Notes: generated by a model not told the origin, from the sequence alone. Shown: positions 51,877 through 61,325, counted from the stretch's first letter. The stretch: DNA of 64,000 bases from Labilithrix sp. (GCA_019637155.1 JAHBWE010000006.1:248001-312000), one strand, 5' to 3'. Numbers and translations are program-made.

Positions 51877-53784
51877 TCAGTCGCCCCGGGCGAGCCACTT
51901 TACGCTGGTGCGTTCGCCTTCGGGGGGGCGGCTCATGCGCATGAGGAGGTCGCGGACCTCCTTCAGGTCGACCGGTTTTTCGAGGTGGGGCTGGCCGACC
52001 GTGTCGAGGAAGGTCTGCGCGCGACCCGTGAAGGCGCCGCCGGTGAGGAACACCGTGCGCTTCGCGAGCTCCGGGTCGTCGTGCGTCAACACCTCGTGGA
52101 GCTCGATGCCGGAGAGCTCGGACATCACCAGATCGCACAACATCGCGTCGTAGCTGCCGCCGGCGCGGACGAGGTCGAGCGCCTCGCGGCCGTTTCGTGC
52201 CTGCGCGACCTCGAAGTCGCGCGCGAGGATGCGCGTCAGCGAACGGAGGACGAGCGGGTCGTCGTCGACGACGAGGACGCGGCGCTGGAGCGCGGACTCC
52301 TTCTGCGTCTTCGTCGCGTCGTCCGCTCCCGCCTCCACCGTGGGGAGCGCCACCTTCGCGATCGTCCCACCCCCCGGGCGCGGCGAGAGCGTGAGCTCGC
52401 CGCTGTGCGCGGAGACCGCGGCGCGCGCGATGGCGAGGCCCATGCCGGGGCGGCGCGGCTTCGTCGAGAAGTAGGCGTCGAAGACCTTGCTCGCGATCGC
52501 GGGATCGATGCCCGAGCCCGTGTCGCTGATCTCGAGGACGACCGTGCCGCGGCCCTGCTGCCGCGTCTCGACCGTGATCTCGTTGTTCGTCACCATGCCC
52601 TCGGGCATCGCCTGCGCGGCGTTCACGAGGAGGTTCAAGACGAGCTGCGCCAGCTTCGCCTCGTTGCCGATGATCGGCACCGCCGCGTTGAGCTTCTTCG
52701 TGAGCTTCGCGCGGTGGCGGATCTCGGCGAAGACGATGTTGCAGCACGACTCCGTGATCGTGTTGATGTCGACCCGGCCCGAGCGATGGTCCGGGCACGC
52801 GAACACGCGGACGTCGCGCACGATGTTCTGGACCCGCTGCGAGGCGCTGTGCGCCTCCTGCAGCATCGTGCGGAGCTCGCCGAAGTCGTCGAGCGTGTCT
52901 TCCGGGACCTTGCCCTCGAGCTCGCCGGTGACGTGGACCGCCTCCTCCACGTTCGCGAGGACGACCGCGAGCGGGTTGTTGATCTCGTGCGCGAGGCCGG
53001 TCGCGAAGGAGCCGATCGCGGTGACCGACACCGAGGCGGCGAGCTTCTCCTCCTCCGTCTTCTTCCGCGTGAGGTCGCGCACGAACACGAAGTGGCCGCG
53101 GCCGCCCGCGCGCGCGTTGATCGAGATCTGGAGCGGGAGGAGCCGGTTGTCCTTCCGGATCGCGCGCGCCTCCGTCTCGTGGAGCTCGTCGGGCCGCGCC
53201 GCCGCGAGCGCGGAGGCGACGTGGGCGCGATCGCTCGGGTGGATCAGATCGAGGAAGGGCATGCCCTCGATCTCGCCGACCGCGTAACCGAGGAGCGAGT
53301 GGATCGCCGGGTTGCCGCCGACGCACATGCCGCGCTCGTCCACGCGCGTGATCGCGTCGACCGCGTGGGCGAGCGCCGCGGAGAGCTCGTTGATCTCCGC
53401 GAGGCGGCGCACCCGCTCCACCGCGTAGGCGACCGAGAGCGGGAGGCCGGGCCACGCGCGCTCCGCCTTCACGATGTACTCCTGCGCGCCGAGCTCCACC
53501 GCGCGGAGGCCGAGGTCCTCGCGATCGTCCCCCGTGAGCACGAGCACCGCGCCGCCGTGCGCCGCGGCATGGATGTTCTCGAAGGTCGAGAGGCCGTCGG
53601 AGTCCGGCAGGCCGAGGTCGGCGACGCACGCGTCGAAGCGCGCCCCCGCGAGGCGAGCCTTCGCGTCGGCGAGCGAAGCCACGCGCTCCACCACGAACTC
53701 GATCCGCTTGAAGCGGGTGAGCACGCGCGTGATGAGCGCCGCGTCGTCGTCGTTGTCTTCTACGAGGAGAACCGTCGTCCTCAT
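51877..53784 (-). CDS. Hybrid histidine kinase, REC-PAS-HisKA-HATPase-REC
   Basis: A 635-residue soluble signalling protein. An N-terminal receiver (Asp 56 in ADLGLPDSDG) is followed by a PAS domain (about 135-245), the dimerisation helix with phosphorylatable His 265 in GLAHEINNPL, and an ATPase domain with the N-box LVLNLLVNAAQAM, DTGSGID and MGLAIARAA. A second receiver follows with acceptor Asp 551 (LCDLVMSELSG). Both receivers keep their acidic pocket. The start is ATG 53784 with GGGAGAGG upstream. It is downstream of two other kinase genes on the same strand, so they may form one phosphorelay. Confidence 0.93.
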   Translation of the reverse strand: MRTTVLLVEDNDDDAALITRVLTRFKRIEFVVERVASLADAKARLAGARFDACVADLGLPDSDGLSTFENIHAAAHGGAVLVLTGDDREDLGLRAVELGAQEYIVKAERAWPGLPLSVAYAVERVRRLAEINELSAALAHAVDAITRVDERGMCVGGNPAIHSLLGYAVGEIEGMPFLDLIHPSDRAHVASALAAARPDELHETEARAIRKDNRLLPLQISINARAGGRGHFVFVRDLTRKKTEEEKLAASVSVTAIGSFATGLAHEINNPLAVVLANVEEAVHVTGELEGKVPEDTLDDFGELRTMLQEAHSASQRVQNIVRDVRVFACPDHRSGRVDINTITESCCNIVFAEIRHRAKLTKKLNAAVPIIGNEAKLAQLVLNLLVNAAQAMPEGMVTNNEITVETRQQGRGTVVLEISDTGSGIDPAIASKVFDAYFSTKPRRPGMGLAIARAAVSAHSGELTLSPRPGGGTIAKVALPTVEAGADDATKTQKESALQRRVLVVDDDPLVLRSLTRILARDFEVAQARNGREALDLVRAGGSYDAMLCDLVMSELSGIELHEVLTHDDPELAKRTVFLTGGAFTGRAQTFLDTVGQPHLEKPVDLKEVRDLLMRMSRPPEGERTSVKWLARGD

Positions 53785-53822
53785 GCCTCTCCCAAGGACG
53801 AAGCGAGAGTACCAGGCCTCGT

Positions 53823-55016
53823 TCAGTGCGTCGCGCCGAAGACAGGGAGCGTGAACGTCACGTCCGTGCCGGTGCCCAGTGTGCTCTCGATGCGCAGATC
53901 CCCGCCCAGTCTTCCGACGAGGCGTTTGCACTGTGCGATGCCGAGCCCGGTGCCTGCGTCGCGCGTCGTGTAAAAAGGGGTGCCGAGCTTCGAGAGGACG
54001 TCGGGCGGGATCCCCGGGCCGTTGTCGTGAACCGAGACGGTCAGGAAACCGTCCGCCACCGCCGTGTGGATGCGGACGACGCCCTCCCGCACGTGGTGCT
54101 CCTCGAGCGCCTGCTGTGCGTTCCGGATCAGGTTCACGATGACCTGGAGGAGGTCGGTCGAGGTCGCGCGCACGCGCGGGAGGTCGCTCGGTCCCTCGAA
54201 GACGAGCTTGCTCCCGCCCGCGATCCCGCCGCTCCGACACATCGAGAGCGCGAGCTTCAACACCGGTCCCGGCGCGACGTCGCCGCTCGTCGGCGGCGCG
54301 GTGTCGTGGCGCTGGAACTGGCGCATCTGCTTCATGAGGTCGGTCATGAACGTCGCGCAGCTCGCGAGGTTCGACGCGAGATCGGGGAGCTCCTCGCCGA
54401 GGGCGGCGAGCGTCGAGCGCTCTTGCTCGGTCAGCTTCGTGTCGCCGTTCGCGATGCGCGACAGCGCGGGCGCGACCTTCGAGAGCTCGCTCAGCTGCTC
54501 GGCGCTCATCGACACCGCCATCACCGGTTGGTTCAGGTCGTGGAGCACGGCGGCCGAGACCTGACCGAGCGTGCGGAGGCGCTCCGTCTGCACGAGGCGC
54601 AGCTGGAGCGCGTTGTTCTGGCGACCGGCGACGAACGCCTCGAGCGCCCAGCGCAACGTCTCTTCGAGCTCGGTCCGATCCCACGGCTTGATGACGTAGC
54701 GCGCGACGAGCCCTTCGTTCACCGCGCCGAGGATCGGCTCGAGATCGCTGTAGGCGGTGAGGATCATGCGGACGGTGTCCGGCGAGACGTCCTTCACCCG
54801 CCGCAAGAGCTCGTCGCCGCTCATCCCCGTCATCCGTTGATCGGAGACGATCACCGCGACGGGCTCGTGCGTCTTCGCGCAGAAGTCGAGCGCCTCCTCG
54901 GCGGAGGCGACCGCCTTGATCTTGAACTTCTTGCCGAACGTCGCTTGGAAGACGACGCGGTTCGCGTGCTCGTCGTCGACGTAGAGGATCAGTTGTTCGG
55001 TCGGAGTCGGAGTCAT
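53823..55016 (-). CDS. Response regulator-histidine kinase fusion (REC-HisKA-HATPase)
   Basis: A 397-residue protein. The receiver has acceptor Asp 59 in VSDQRMTGMSG with ILTAYSD and KPW downstream. The kinase part has His 159 in AVLHDLNQPVMAVS and an ATPase with the N-box VIVNLIRNAQQAL, VHDNGPGIP, TPFYTTR and GTGLGIAQCKRL. The phosphorylated His sits in HDLNQP instead of HE-x-NP, as in HisKA variants. There are no membrane segments. It lies 38 bases upstream of the 635-residue hybrid kinase. Likely function: an intermediate in the same relay. Confidence 0.92.
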   Translation of the reverse strand: MTPTPTEQLILYVDDEHANRVVFQATFGKKFKIKAVASAEEALDFCAKTHEPVAVIVSDQRMTGMSGDELLRRVKDVSPDTVRMILTAYSDLEPILGAVNEGLVARYVIKPWDRTELEETLRWALEAFVAGRQNNALQLRLVQTERLRTLGQVSAAVLHDLNQPVMAVSMSAEQLSELSKVAPALSRIANGDTKLTEQERSTLAALGEELPDLASNLASCATFMTDLMKQMRQFQRHDTAPPTSGDVAPGPVLKLALSMCRSGGIAGGSKLVFEGPSDLPRVRATSTDLLQVIVNLIRNAQQALEEHHVREGVVRIHTAVADGFLTVSVHDNGPGIPPDVLSKLGTPFYTTRDAGTGLGIAQCKRLVGRLGGDLRIESTLGTGTDVTFTLPVFGATH

Positions 55017-55058
55017 GACGGACTCGCGCTGATTCTACCGGCTTCCCTGATTGAGACG

Positions 55059-58000
55059 TCAGGATTCGAGCGGCATCTCCAGGCGGAAGACCGAGCCTCC
55101 GCCGTGCCGTCGGACGTCGAGCGAGCCGCCGTGACGGAGGGCGATGTCGCGCGCGGTGGAGAGCCCGAGGCCGGTGCCGCTGCCCGCGGGCTTCGTCGTG
55201 AAGAAAGGCTCGAAGATCCGCTCGCGGAGGTCCTCCGGGACCCCCGGGCCGCTGTCGGTGACCTCGAGCACGACGCGCTGCTCCTCGAGCCCGCTCCGCA
55301 CCTCGACCCATCCGCCGCGGCCGGCGGCGTGGGCGCCGTTCTCGAGCAGGTTCGTGAGGACCTGCGCGAAGAGCGGCTCCGCGCAGCGGATCGGGCCGGT
55401 GTACTCGAGCTTCTCGCGCAGGCTCACGCCGTCGAGCGTGTGCTGCATCGTCGTCTTCACCCGGCGCAGGAGCGCGTCGAGCGGCACGCCCGCGCGCTTC
55501 AGCTCCACGCCGCGCTTGAACCCGAGGAGCTCGCGCGAGAGGGAGCCGACCTGGTTCGCGCAATGTTCGATCACGTCGAGCAGCTCGGCCGTCATCGAGC
55601 CGGCCTCGAGGACCTCGGCGGGGAGGAGCTCGCGCAGAGGGGCGACCGCGTTGACGATGCCGTTCGCCGGGTTCCGGATCTCGTGCGCGAGGCCGGCCGA
55701 GAGCGTGCCGAGCGCGGCGAGCTTCTCCGTCTCGAGCAGCTGCAGCGCGAGGGCGCGGATCGCGAGCTGCGAGCGCACGCGCGCGCGGAGCTCCTCCGGC
55801 TCGAACGGTTTGTGGATGTGATCGATCGCGCCGGCGTCGAAGCCGGCGAGCTTGTCCTCCACTCCGCCGAACGTCGTGAGGATGAGCACCGGCGCCATGC
55901 GGTTGTTCGGGAGCGCGCGGAAGCGCTTCGTGAGCTCGATGCCGTCGATGCCGGGCATCGCGATGTCGGTGATGAGGAGATCGGGCGCGTGGTCCTTCGC
56001 GAGCGCGAGCGCGCTCGTGCCGTCGGGCGCCGCGATGACGCGGTAGCTCGTCGCGAGCAGCTTCGCGGTGTGGTCGCGGAGCGCGGGGTCGTCCTCGGCG
56101 AGGAGGATCGTCGCGCGCGCGCCGCCGCGCATGCACTCGTAGATGCGAGGCTCCGCGAGCGCGCTGCCCGCGGCGCCGTAGTCTTCGGGGCGGAGCGCCG
56201 GCGCGTTCGCGTCGTTCGCTGCGGTCGCGCCCTCCGCCGACTCCGCCGGCTCCGCGAGCTCCGCCGGCTCCGCGAGCGGGAGCTCGACGCGGAAGAGCGC
56301 GCCGCCGCCCGGCGCGTCGAGCACGGAGGCGGCGCCGCCGTGCGCCTCCGCGAGCTCCTTCACGAGCGAGAGGCCGAGGCCGCTTCCGCCGATCGCGGCC
56401 TTGCGCGCGCCTTCGCCGCGCTCGAAGCGACCGAAGAGGCGCTTCTTCAGGTCGTCGTCGATGCCGGCGCCGTCGTCCTGCACCTCGAGGACCGCGCGGC
56501 CGTCCTCTCGCCGCACGGCGACGTGGACGGTCCCTCCCTTCGGCGTGAACTTCAGCGCGTTCGAGACGAGGTTCGCCATGATGCGCTCGAGCGCGTTCGG
56601 ATCGGCGAGGACGATCGTCCCCGTCGCGACGTCGTGCGAGAGCGTGAGCGACGCCGCCCCCGCCGCCGCGGTCCACGCCTCCGCGACCGCGCCGGCCATG
56701 CGCCCCAGATCGCAGCGCGTCGTCGCGAGCTTGACCTCGTTCTCGCGTCCCTCCGCGAGGATGAGGAGCTCGTCGACCATGCGGAGCACGCGGCGCGCGC
56801 CGTGCTCGATCGCGCTCAGCGTCTTCTCCGCCGCGGGGTCGACGTTGCCGCTCCGCCGCGCCTCCGCGACGGCGAGGAGGATGAGCGAGAGCGGAGAGCG
56901 GAGGTCGTGGTTGACGTTCGCGAAGATGCGATCGCGCGCTTCCTTCGCCTCGCGGAGCTCGGCGGTGCGCTCGGCGACGCGGGCCTCGAGGCCGCGGCGG
57001 TAGTCGTCCAGCACGAGGTACGAGATCGCGTTGTCGATCGCCATCGCGATGTTCGGGACGATGAACGCGAGGAGCTCCTCGCGCTCGACCGGGTCGGCGT
57101 GGGCGTACGCGCAGACGCGGATCGTGCCGTTGCGGCGGCCGTCCTGGCCGACGAGCTCGCGGTCCCAGCACGTGACGCCGCCGGCGCCGTGCGACGCCTC
57201 GCGCACGATCGAGAGGCCGTCGATCTCGACGTCGAGGGCGAACGTCACCGTCGCGTAGCCGCCGACGTCGATCAGCGCCTTCGCGATCGCGTCGAGGCTC
57301 ACGTCGAGGTCGAGGTGGCGCTGGACGAGCTCGTTGACGCGGTGGGCGGTCGAGAGCTGCTTCGCCTGGACCTCCAGCTTCGCCTTCTGCCGCTCGATCT
57401 CCTGGTAGCGCGCCTGGAGCGCGATCTCGGCGTCGTCGAGCTCGCTCGCGATCTCGCGTGACGCCGTCACCCAGTTGTACGCGCGCCGCAGCGTGCTGAC
57501 GCGCTCGCTGCCGGCCGGCAGCGTCACGTCGAAGCGCATGCCGCGCTCGATCGGCACGAGCGTGATGCCGGCCTCGCTCTTCCCGAACATGAGCGGCACG
57601 ACGCGGAAGCCGCCCTTCACGAGGAGGAAGAACTCGGGGGAGTGGACGTACCCGTCGTCGATGCGGACGTCGAGGCTGAGCCGGTTCGTTCCGAGGTCGT
57701 GGAAGTCGGTCGTCGTGCAGTCGTGCATCTGACTGCCGCCGCCCTTCTTCCCCTTCTTCGTCCCGTTCGCGAGCCAGCGATAGAACTCCTTCGGCGTGAA
57801 GAGCGCGCTCGCGAGGAGGCGCGCGTAGCGGAGGAAGGGCGAGTCGATCCACGACGCGCCCTGGGCTTCGATCTCGTCCGGCGTCCAGATGCGGCGGAGG
57901 TTCGTCATGAGCTGGGCGAAGTCCGCCCAGTCGATGCGCTCGTGCTTGTTCTGGAGGTGGGCGAGCGGGATGTCGACCCCGCGCGTCCAGACGTCCGGCG

Positions 58001-58064
58001 GAAGACCGCGCTTCTTCAGCTCACGGAAGTGGACGTCCAGGACACGGCACGAGACTTCTTTCAT
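55059..58064 (-). CDS. Hybrid histidine kinase with two complete kinase modules
   Basis: A 1001-residue soluble protein. Residues 1-190 resemble an AraC-type or haem/ligand-binding sensor seen in myxobacterial kinases (no firm family). A coiled segment and a GAF-like region follow (about 200-350). Kinase module 1 has His 386 (NVNHDLRSPLSL) with N-box, DDGAGID and GSGLGLSLV. A repetitive Ala/Glu/Pro linker (about 598-612) leads to a receiver with Asp 700 (LLITDIAMPG). Kinase module 2 has His 794 (GLAHEIRNPANG) with NLLENGAHAAG, DSGPGVP and GTGLGLSTA. Two intact kinase cores around one receiver in one chain are uncommon. Its start is 10 bases from the KAS III-like stop. Confidence 0.92.
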   Translation of the reverse strand: MKEVSCRVLDVHFRELKKRGLPPDVWTRGVDIPLAHLQNKHERIDWADFAQLMTNLRRIWTPDEIEAQGASWIDSPFLRYARLLASALFTPKEFYRWLANGTKKGKKGGGSQMHDCTTTDFHDLGTNRLSLDVRIDDGYVHSPEFFLLVKGGFRVVPLMFGKSEAGITLVPIERGMRFDVTLPAGSERVSTLRRAYNWVTASREIASELDDAEIALQARYQEIERQKAKLEVQAKQLSTAHRVNELVQRHLDLDVSLDAIAKALIDVGGYATVTFALDVEIDGLSIVREASHGAGGVTCWDRELVGQDGRRNGTIRVCAYAHADPVEREELLAFIVPNIAMAIDNAISYLVLDDYRRGLEARVAERTAELREAKEARDRIFANVNHDLRSPLSLILLAVAEARRSGNVDPAAEKTLSAIEHGARRVLRMVDELLILAEGRENEVKLATTRCDLGRMAGAVAEAWTAAAGAASLTLSHDVATGTIVLADPNALERIMANLVSNALKFTPKGGTVHVAVRREDGRAVLEVQDDGAGIDDDLKKRLFGRFERGEGARKAAIGGSGLGLSLVKELAEAHGGAASVLDAPGGGALFRVELPLAEPAELAEPAESAEGATAANDANAPALRPEDYGAAGSALAEPRIYECMRGGARATILLAEDDPALRDHTAKLLATSYRVIAAPDGTSALALAKDHAPDLLITDIAMPGIDGIELTKRFRALPNNRMAPVLILTTFGGVEDKLAGFDAGAIDHIHKPFEPEELRARVRSQLAIRALALQLLETEKLAALGTLSAGLAHEIRNPANGIVNAVAPLRELLPAEVLEAGSMTAELLDVIEHCANQVGSLSRELLGFKRGVELKRAGVPLDALLRRVKTTMQHTLDGVSLREKLEYTGPIRCAEPLFAQVLTNLLENGAHAAGRGGWVEVRSGLEEQRVVLEVTDSGPGVPEDLRERIFEPFFTTKPAGSGTGLGLSTARDIALRHGGSLDVRRHGGGSVFRLEMPLES

Positions 58065-58074
58065 GACACCGACT

Positions 58075-59151
58075 TCAGCGCCCCCATCGCATCGCCATTC
58101 CGGACCACGTCATCCCGGTTCCACCGGAGAAGCCGGCGACGACGTCGCCGGGGCGGAGCAGACCTTCCTTCTCGGCTACGGCCAGCTGCAGGGGAAGGTT
58201 CACCGAGCTCACGGTGCCGGTGTAGTGGAAGTGCTCGACCGTCTTCGCGTGGGCGAGGCCGGCGCACGCCTGGGTGACGGGGAGGAGCCACTTGAACCCC
58301 TGATGCCCGGCGAAGAACGACACGTCCGACGGCGCGAGGCGCGCCTTCTCGAGCGCCTCGCCGACGAACTGCTTCGCGCGATCGGCCATCCGGACGACCA
58401 TGTCGAGGTTCGCGGCTCGGTCCTCGGAGTAAATCACGCAGCGATCGTCCTGCCAGCGCTTGCCGGGGACGCCGCACAGGAGCGCGCCCCAGAGGTTGCC
58501 GTTCTGGTGGTGAGAGAAGGAGAGGAGACCACGACCCTCGCTGACCTCGCCGAGCACCACCGCCGATCCGGCGTCGCCGCCCCAGGCGTCGATCATCTCG
58601 CCCGAGTCGGGGAAGCGGGTGAGGGCGGAGGACTGCGTGAGGAGAGCGTACTTGATCGCCCCGCTCTGGATCATCGCCTGCGCGAGGCTGAGCTGGAGCA
58701 TGAACGAGTTGCAAGCAGCGTCCGTGCCCATCACCATCGTCCGCTGCGGGAGGCCGAGCTTGCCGGCGACCATCGCGGCGGAGGGGACGTTGATGTAGTC
58801 GACGCAGATCTGGTGGCTGAGGACGAGGCCGATCTCGTCCTTGTCGATGCCCGCGCGTGCGATCGCCTCACGCGCGGCGAGCGTCTCCATGTCGGAGGCG
58901 GTCATGTCGTCGGCGACGACCCGCCGCTCCACCGCGCCCTGGAACGGATCGTTCGCGAGCGCGGCGAGCGCCTCGAGCGTCCGGCGCGAGCCCTCGGTGT
59001 TCTCCGCCACGAGCGCGGCATGGAGCTTGTCCATCCGCCGCAGCGCCTTCTCCCGCCACGACTTGACCGTCTCTTCGGACCAGTACGCGTTCGTACGAAC
59101 GCTCGGGGGAAGGTAAGCCGCCACCCCAACGATACCAACCGACTTGTTCAT
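58075..59151 (-). CDS. 3-oxoacyl-ACP synthase III-like (thiolase-fold) enzyme
   Basis: A 358-residue FabH-like protein. The nucleophile Cys 147 lies in GTDAACNSFMLQL. The His is 283 in AGHQGFKWL (FabH HQAN). The Asn of the usual Cys-His-Asn triad is replaced by Gly 312 in YTGTVSS (FabH YGNTSA), as reported for the PqsC group. The N-terminal VGVAAYLPP and DDMTASDMETLAAREAI also match. It could condense an acyl-thioester with a non-malonyl partner, make a C-C or C-O bond, or act as acyltransferase. ATG 59151 has GGAG upstream. The neighbours (ThDP enzyme upstream, sensor kinase downstream, same strand) suggest a small-molecule or signal role, by inference. Confidence 0.85.
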   Translation of the reverse strand: MNKSVGIVGVAAYLPPSVRTNAYWSEETVKSWREKALRRMDKLHAALVAENTEGSRRTLEALAALANDPFQGAVERRVVADDMTASDMETLAAREAIARAGIDKDEIGLVLSHQICVDYINVPSAAMVAGKLGLPQRTMVMGTDAACNSFMLQLSLAQAMIQSGAIKYALLTQSSALTRFPDSGEMIDAWGGDAGSAVVLGEVSEGRGLLSFSHHQNGNLWGALLCGVPGKRWQDDRCVIYSEDRAANLDMVVRMADRAKQFVGEALEKARLAPSDVSFFAGHQGFKWLLPVTQACAGLAHAKTVEHFHYTGTVSSVNLPLQLAVAEKEGLLRPGDVVAGFSGGTGMTWSGMAMRWGR

Positions 59152-59264
59152 GACATCACTCCGTGAAATAACCCAAATTAGCCAAAACTGATTCACAAGC
59201 TCGAGCGAACCCACTCGAGCCTGGCATGGGAGCTCCGAGGCCCAAGCCCGCCACCCTCGGCGAG

Positions 59265-59540
59265 CAGGGCGCGCAGCCCCCTGCGATAAAGACCCGCGGC
59301 CAAATTCGGAAGCCCGCGGCCCCCCCATCGGCGAGCAGCGGAGGATGCGCGCGTCTTCGCGCGCGTCCTACGGCTGCGATGAAGACCCCCCCTGCGATGA
59401 AGCCCCCCGCCGCGGCCAAATTCGGAAGCCCGCGGCCCCCCCATCGGCGAGCAGCGGAGGATGCGCGCGTCTTCGCGCGCGTCCTACGGCTGCGAGCGGG
59501 GTGCAGGGGGCGCAGCCCCCTGCGATGAAGAAGCCGCCTT
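59265..59540. repeat. Family B intergenic repeat with two identical 86-base units
   Basis: Two perfect 86-base direct copies lie at 59294-59379 and 59410-59495. Each contains an internal hairpin (GGATGCGCGCG-TCTT-CGCGCGCGTCC). Around them CTGCGAT(G/A)AAG recurs four times (59281, 59374, 59391, 59520), and a perfect 9-base-pair hairpin with loop GCA lies at 59503-59523. The block fills the gap between the KAS III-like and ThDP genes and enters the 3' end of the latter. No transposase is associated. Confidence 0.85.
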
Positions 59541-61289
59541 CTTCAGGAACTCGAGGCGTGAGGGCGAGAGGTGGATCGTCGGGTCGATCCGGATGTCGAG
59601 GACGAGGGGCTTGTTGCCGGCGAGGGCGACGAGGTCGAGGTCCTTCAGCTGATCGGGGGCGTCGATGACGATGCACTTCGCGCCCGCGCCTTCGGCGAGC
59701 TGTTTGATGTCCATCGGCATGGAGAATTTTGGCGTGCGGCCGTAGATAGCATCGTGGCCGATCTCCACCATCCCGTAGCGCTCGTCGTTGAGGACGGCGA
59801 CGATCATCGGGACGTCGTTCTGCGCGGCGGTGGCGATGTCGCCGAGGGCCATCGAGAAGCAACCGTCACCGCAGATCGAGACGACGGGCGCCTCGGGCCT
59901 GGCGACCTTCATGCCGAAGGCGGCGCCGATGCCGGAGCCCATCGAGCCGAGCGCGAGCGTGATCATGAAGCCGCGCGGCGAGCGGGCCTCGATGTGGTGG
60001 AGCGCGAAGAACATGTGCGCGCCGATGTCGGACGTGTAGAGCGTGTCGGCGGGGACCGCTTGCTGCAGCTCCCAGAGCGCGCGCTGCGGAGCGATCTTCC
60101 CTTCTTTGCCGACGAGGACCTGATCGCCGGTGTTCGCGCGGCGAACGCCGTGCTTCATCGGGAGGCGACGCGGCATGCCCTGCATGCGCTGGAGCAGCTT
60201 CGGGATCGCGCCCTCGACCGTGTCGACGAGGCCGAGCGAGACCGGGTAGTTGCGGCCGATGCGTGACGGGTCGACGTCGAGGTGGATGAAGTGCTCGCTC
60301 GCGGCGAGCTTCGTGCTCCAGCTGTCGGAGGCGTGCTCGCCGAGGCTCGTGCCGATCGCGAAGAGCACGTCGACGCCGCGCTCGAGGTACTCGGTCGCGG
60401 AGGCGTGACCGCCCCAACCGAAGACGCCGAGGCTGAGCGGGTGCGTGTCGGGGAGGACCCCCTTGCCCTTCGGCGTCGTCATCACCGGGATCTGGAGGCG
60501 CTCGGCGAGCTGGCGCACGAGCTCGGGGCCGTTGCCCCAGCGCGCGCCCGAGCCGACGAGGATGAGGCCGCGCCGCGCCGACATGAGCGCGCCGGCGACG
60601 GCGTCGAGCGACTCCGCCGGCGGCTCGTACGTCTCCTTCGTGTTCACCTCCACCACCGGCGGCGTCGCCTTCGCGGTGGAGACGTCGATCGGGATCGTGA
60701 GCACGACCGGGCCGGGCCGGCCGCTCGCCGCGGTCGCGAGCGCGCGGCGGAGCAAGCCCGGCGCCGTCGTCGAGTCGATCACCTCGGCCGCCATCTTCGT
60801 GATCGGCTTGGCCATGTGGATGATGTCGAGGCCGTGCGAGGTGCCGTCCTGCGCGGCGCCCTTGCCGACGCGATCGCGCGGGACGTCGCCGGCGATGACG
60901 ACGACGGGGAGGCCTTCGCAGTGCGCGGAGGCGATGCCCGTCATCGCGTTCAGGATGCCGGGGCCGGACGTCACCACGACGACGGCGACCTTTCCGGTCG
61001 CCTGCGCGTAGCCCGCCGCGGCGAACATCGCGCCCGCTTCGTGCCGCGTGGTGATGGTGGTGATCTCGGGACGATCGAGGAGCGCGTCCATGATCGGCGC
61101 GACCGGACCGCCGGGGAGCCCGAAGATGACTTCGACCCCGGCTTTGGCGAGGACGTCGACGAGGAGGTTGGCTGTGCGCGTCGGTGTCTTCCGGAGGGCG
61201 ATGCCCGAGCTGGGAGACTCCGAGAAGCGAGGCGGAGACTCGTCCGAAATTTGGACGAGCGTCTCCGCCGCGTGTGCTGCATAGCCCAT
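59484..61289 (-). CDS. ThDP-dependent acetolactate synthase-like enzyme
   Basis: A 601-residue enzyme of the acetolactate synthase/pyruvate oxidase superfamily. The N-terminal part has GVEVIFGLPGGPVAPIMDAL and the catalytic Glu in RHEAGAMFAAAGYAQ. The C-terminal part has the ThDP motif GDGCFSMALGDIATAAQNDVPMIVAVLNDERYG (GDG to NDE). The substrate could be pyruvate, 2-oxo acids or oxalyl-CoA; no small regulatory subunit or ilvC is near, so branched-chain synthesis is not indicated. An extra 40 residues precede the usual start. The last ~17 codons, and the TAG, come from family B repeat sequence, so the original C-terminus has been replaced. Confidence 0.9.
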   Translation of the reverse strand: MGYAAHAAETLVQISDESPPRFSESPSSGIALRKTPTRTANLLVDVLAKAGVEVIFGLPGGPVAPIMDALLDRPEITTITTRHEAGAMFAAAGYAQATGKVAVVVVTSGPGILNAMTGIASAHCEGLPVVVIAGDVPRDRVGKGAAQDGTSHGLDIIHMAKPITKMAAEVIDSTTAPGLLRRALATAASGRPGPVVLTIPIDVSTAKATPPVVEVNTKETYEPPAESLDAVAGALMSARRGLILVGSGARWGNGPELVRQLAERLQIPVMTTPKGKGVLPDTHPLSLGVFGWGGHASATEYLERGVDVLFAIGTSLGEHASDSWSTKLAASEHFIHLDVDPSRIGRNYPVSLGLVDTVEGAIPKLLQRMQGMPRRLPMKHGVRRANTGDQVLVGKEGKIAPQRALWELQQAVPADTLYTSDIGAHMFFALHHIEARSPRGFMITLALGSMGSGIGAAFGMKVARPEAPVVSICGDGCFSMALGDIATAAQNDVPMIVAVLNDERYGMVEIGHDAIYGRTPKFSMPMDIKQLAEGAGAKCIVIDAPDQLKDLDLVALAGNKPLVLDIRIDPTIHLSPSRLEFLKKAASSSQGAAPPAPRSQP

Positions 61290-61325
61290 GCGAGAACCTT
61301 CAGACTTTCTTGAGCTAGTGAGTGA

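Noticed and set aside
51877..57852. A single minus-strand frame of about 1990 codons
   Set aside because: Only its last 635 codons make a sensible protein (hybrid kinase from ATG 53784). The rest overlaps the real genes 53823-55016 and 55059-58064 in other frames and is Arg-rich shadow.
59265..59540. 86-base direct repeats considered as a CRISPR array or att sites
   Set aside because: There are only two units, too long for CRISPR repeats, and there is no integrase or phage gene beside them.
59484..61289. Acetolactate synthase for branched-chain amino acids (ilvB)
   Set aside because: No ilvN or ilvC is near, and the neighbours are signalling genes and a KAS III-like enzyme. The name is left open.
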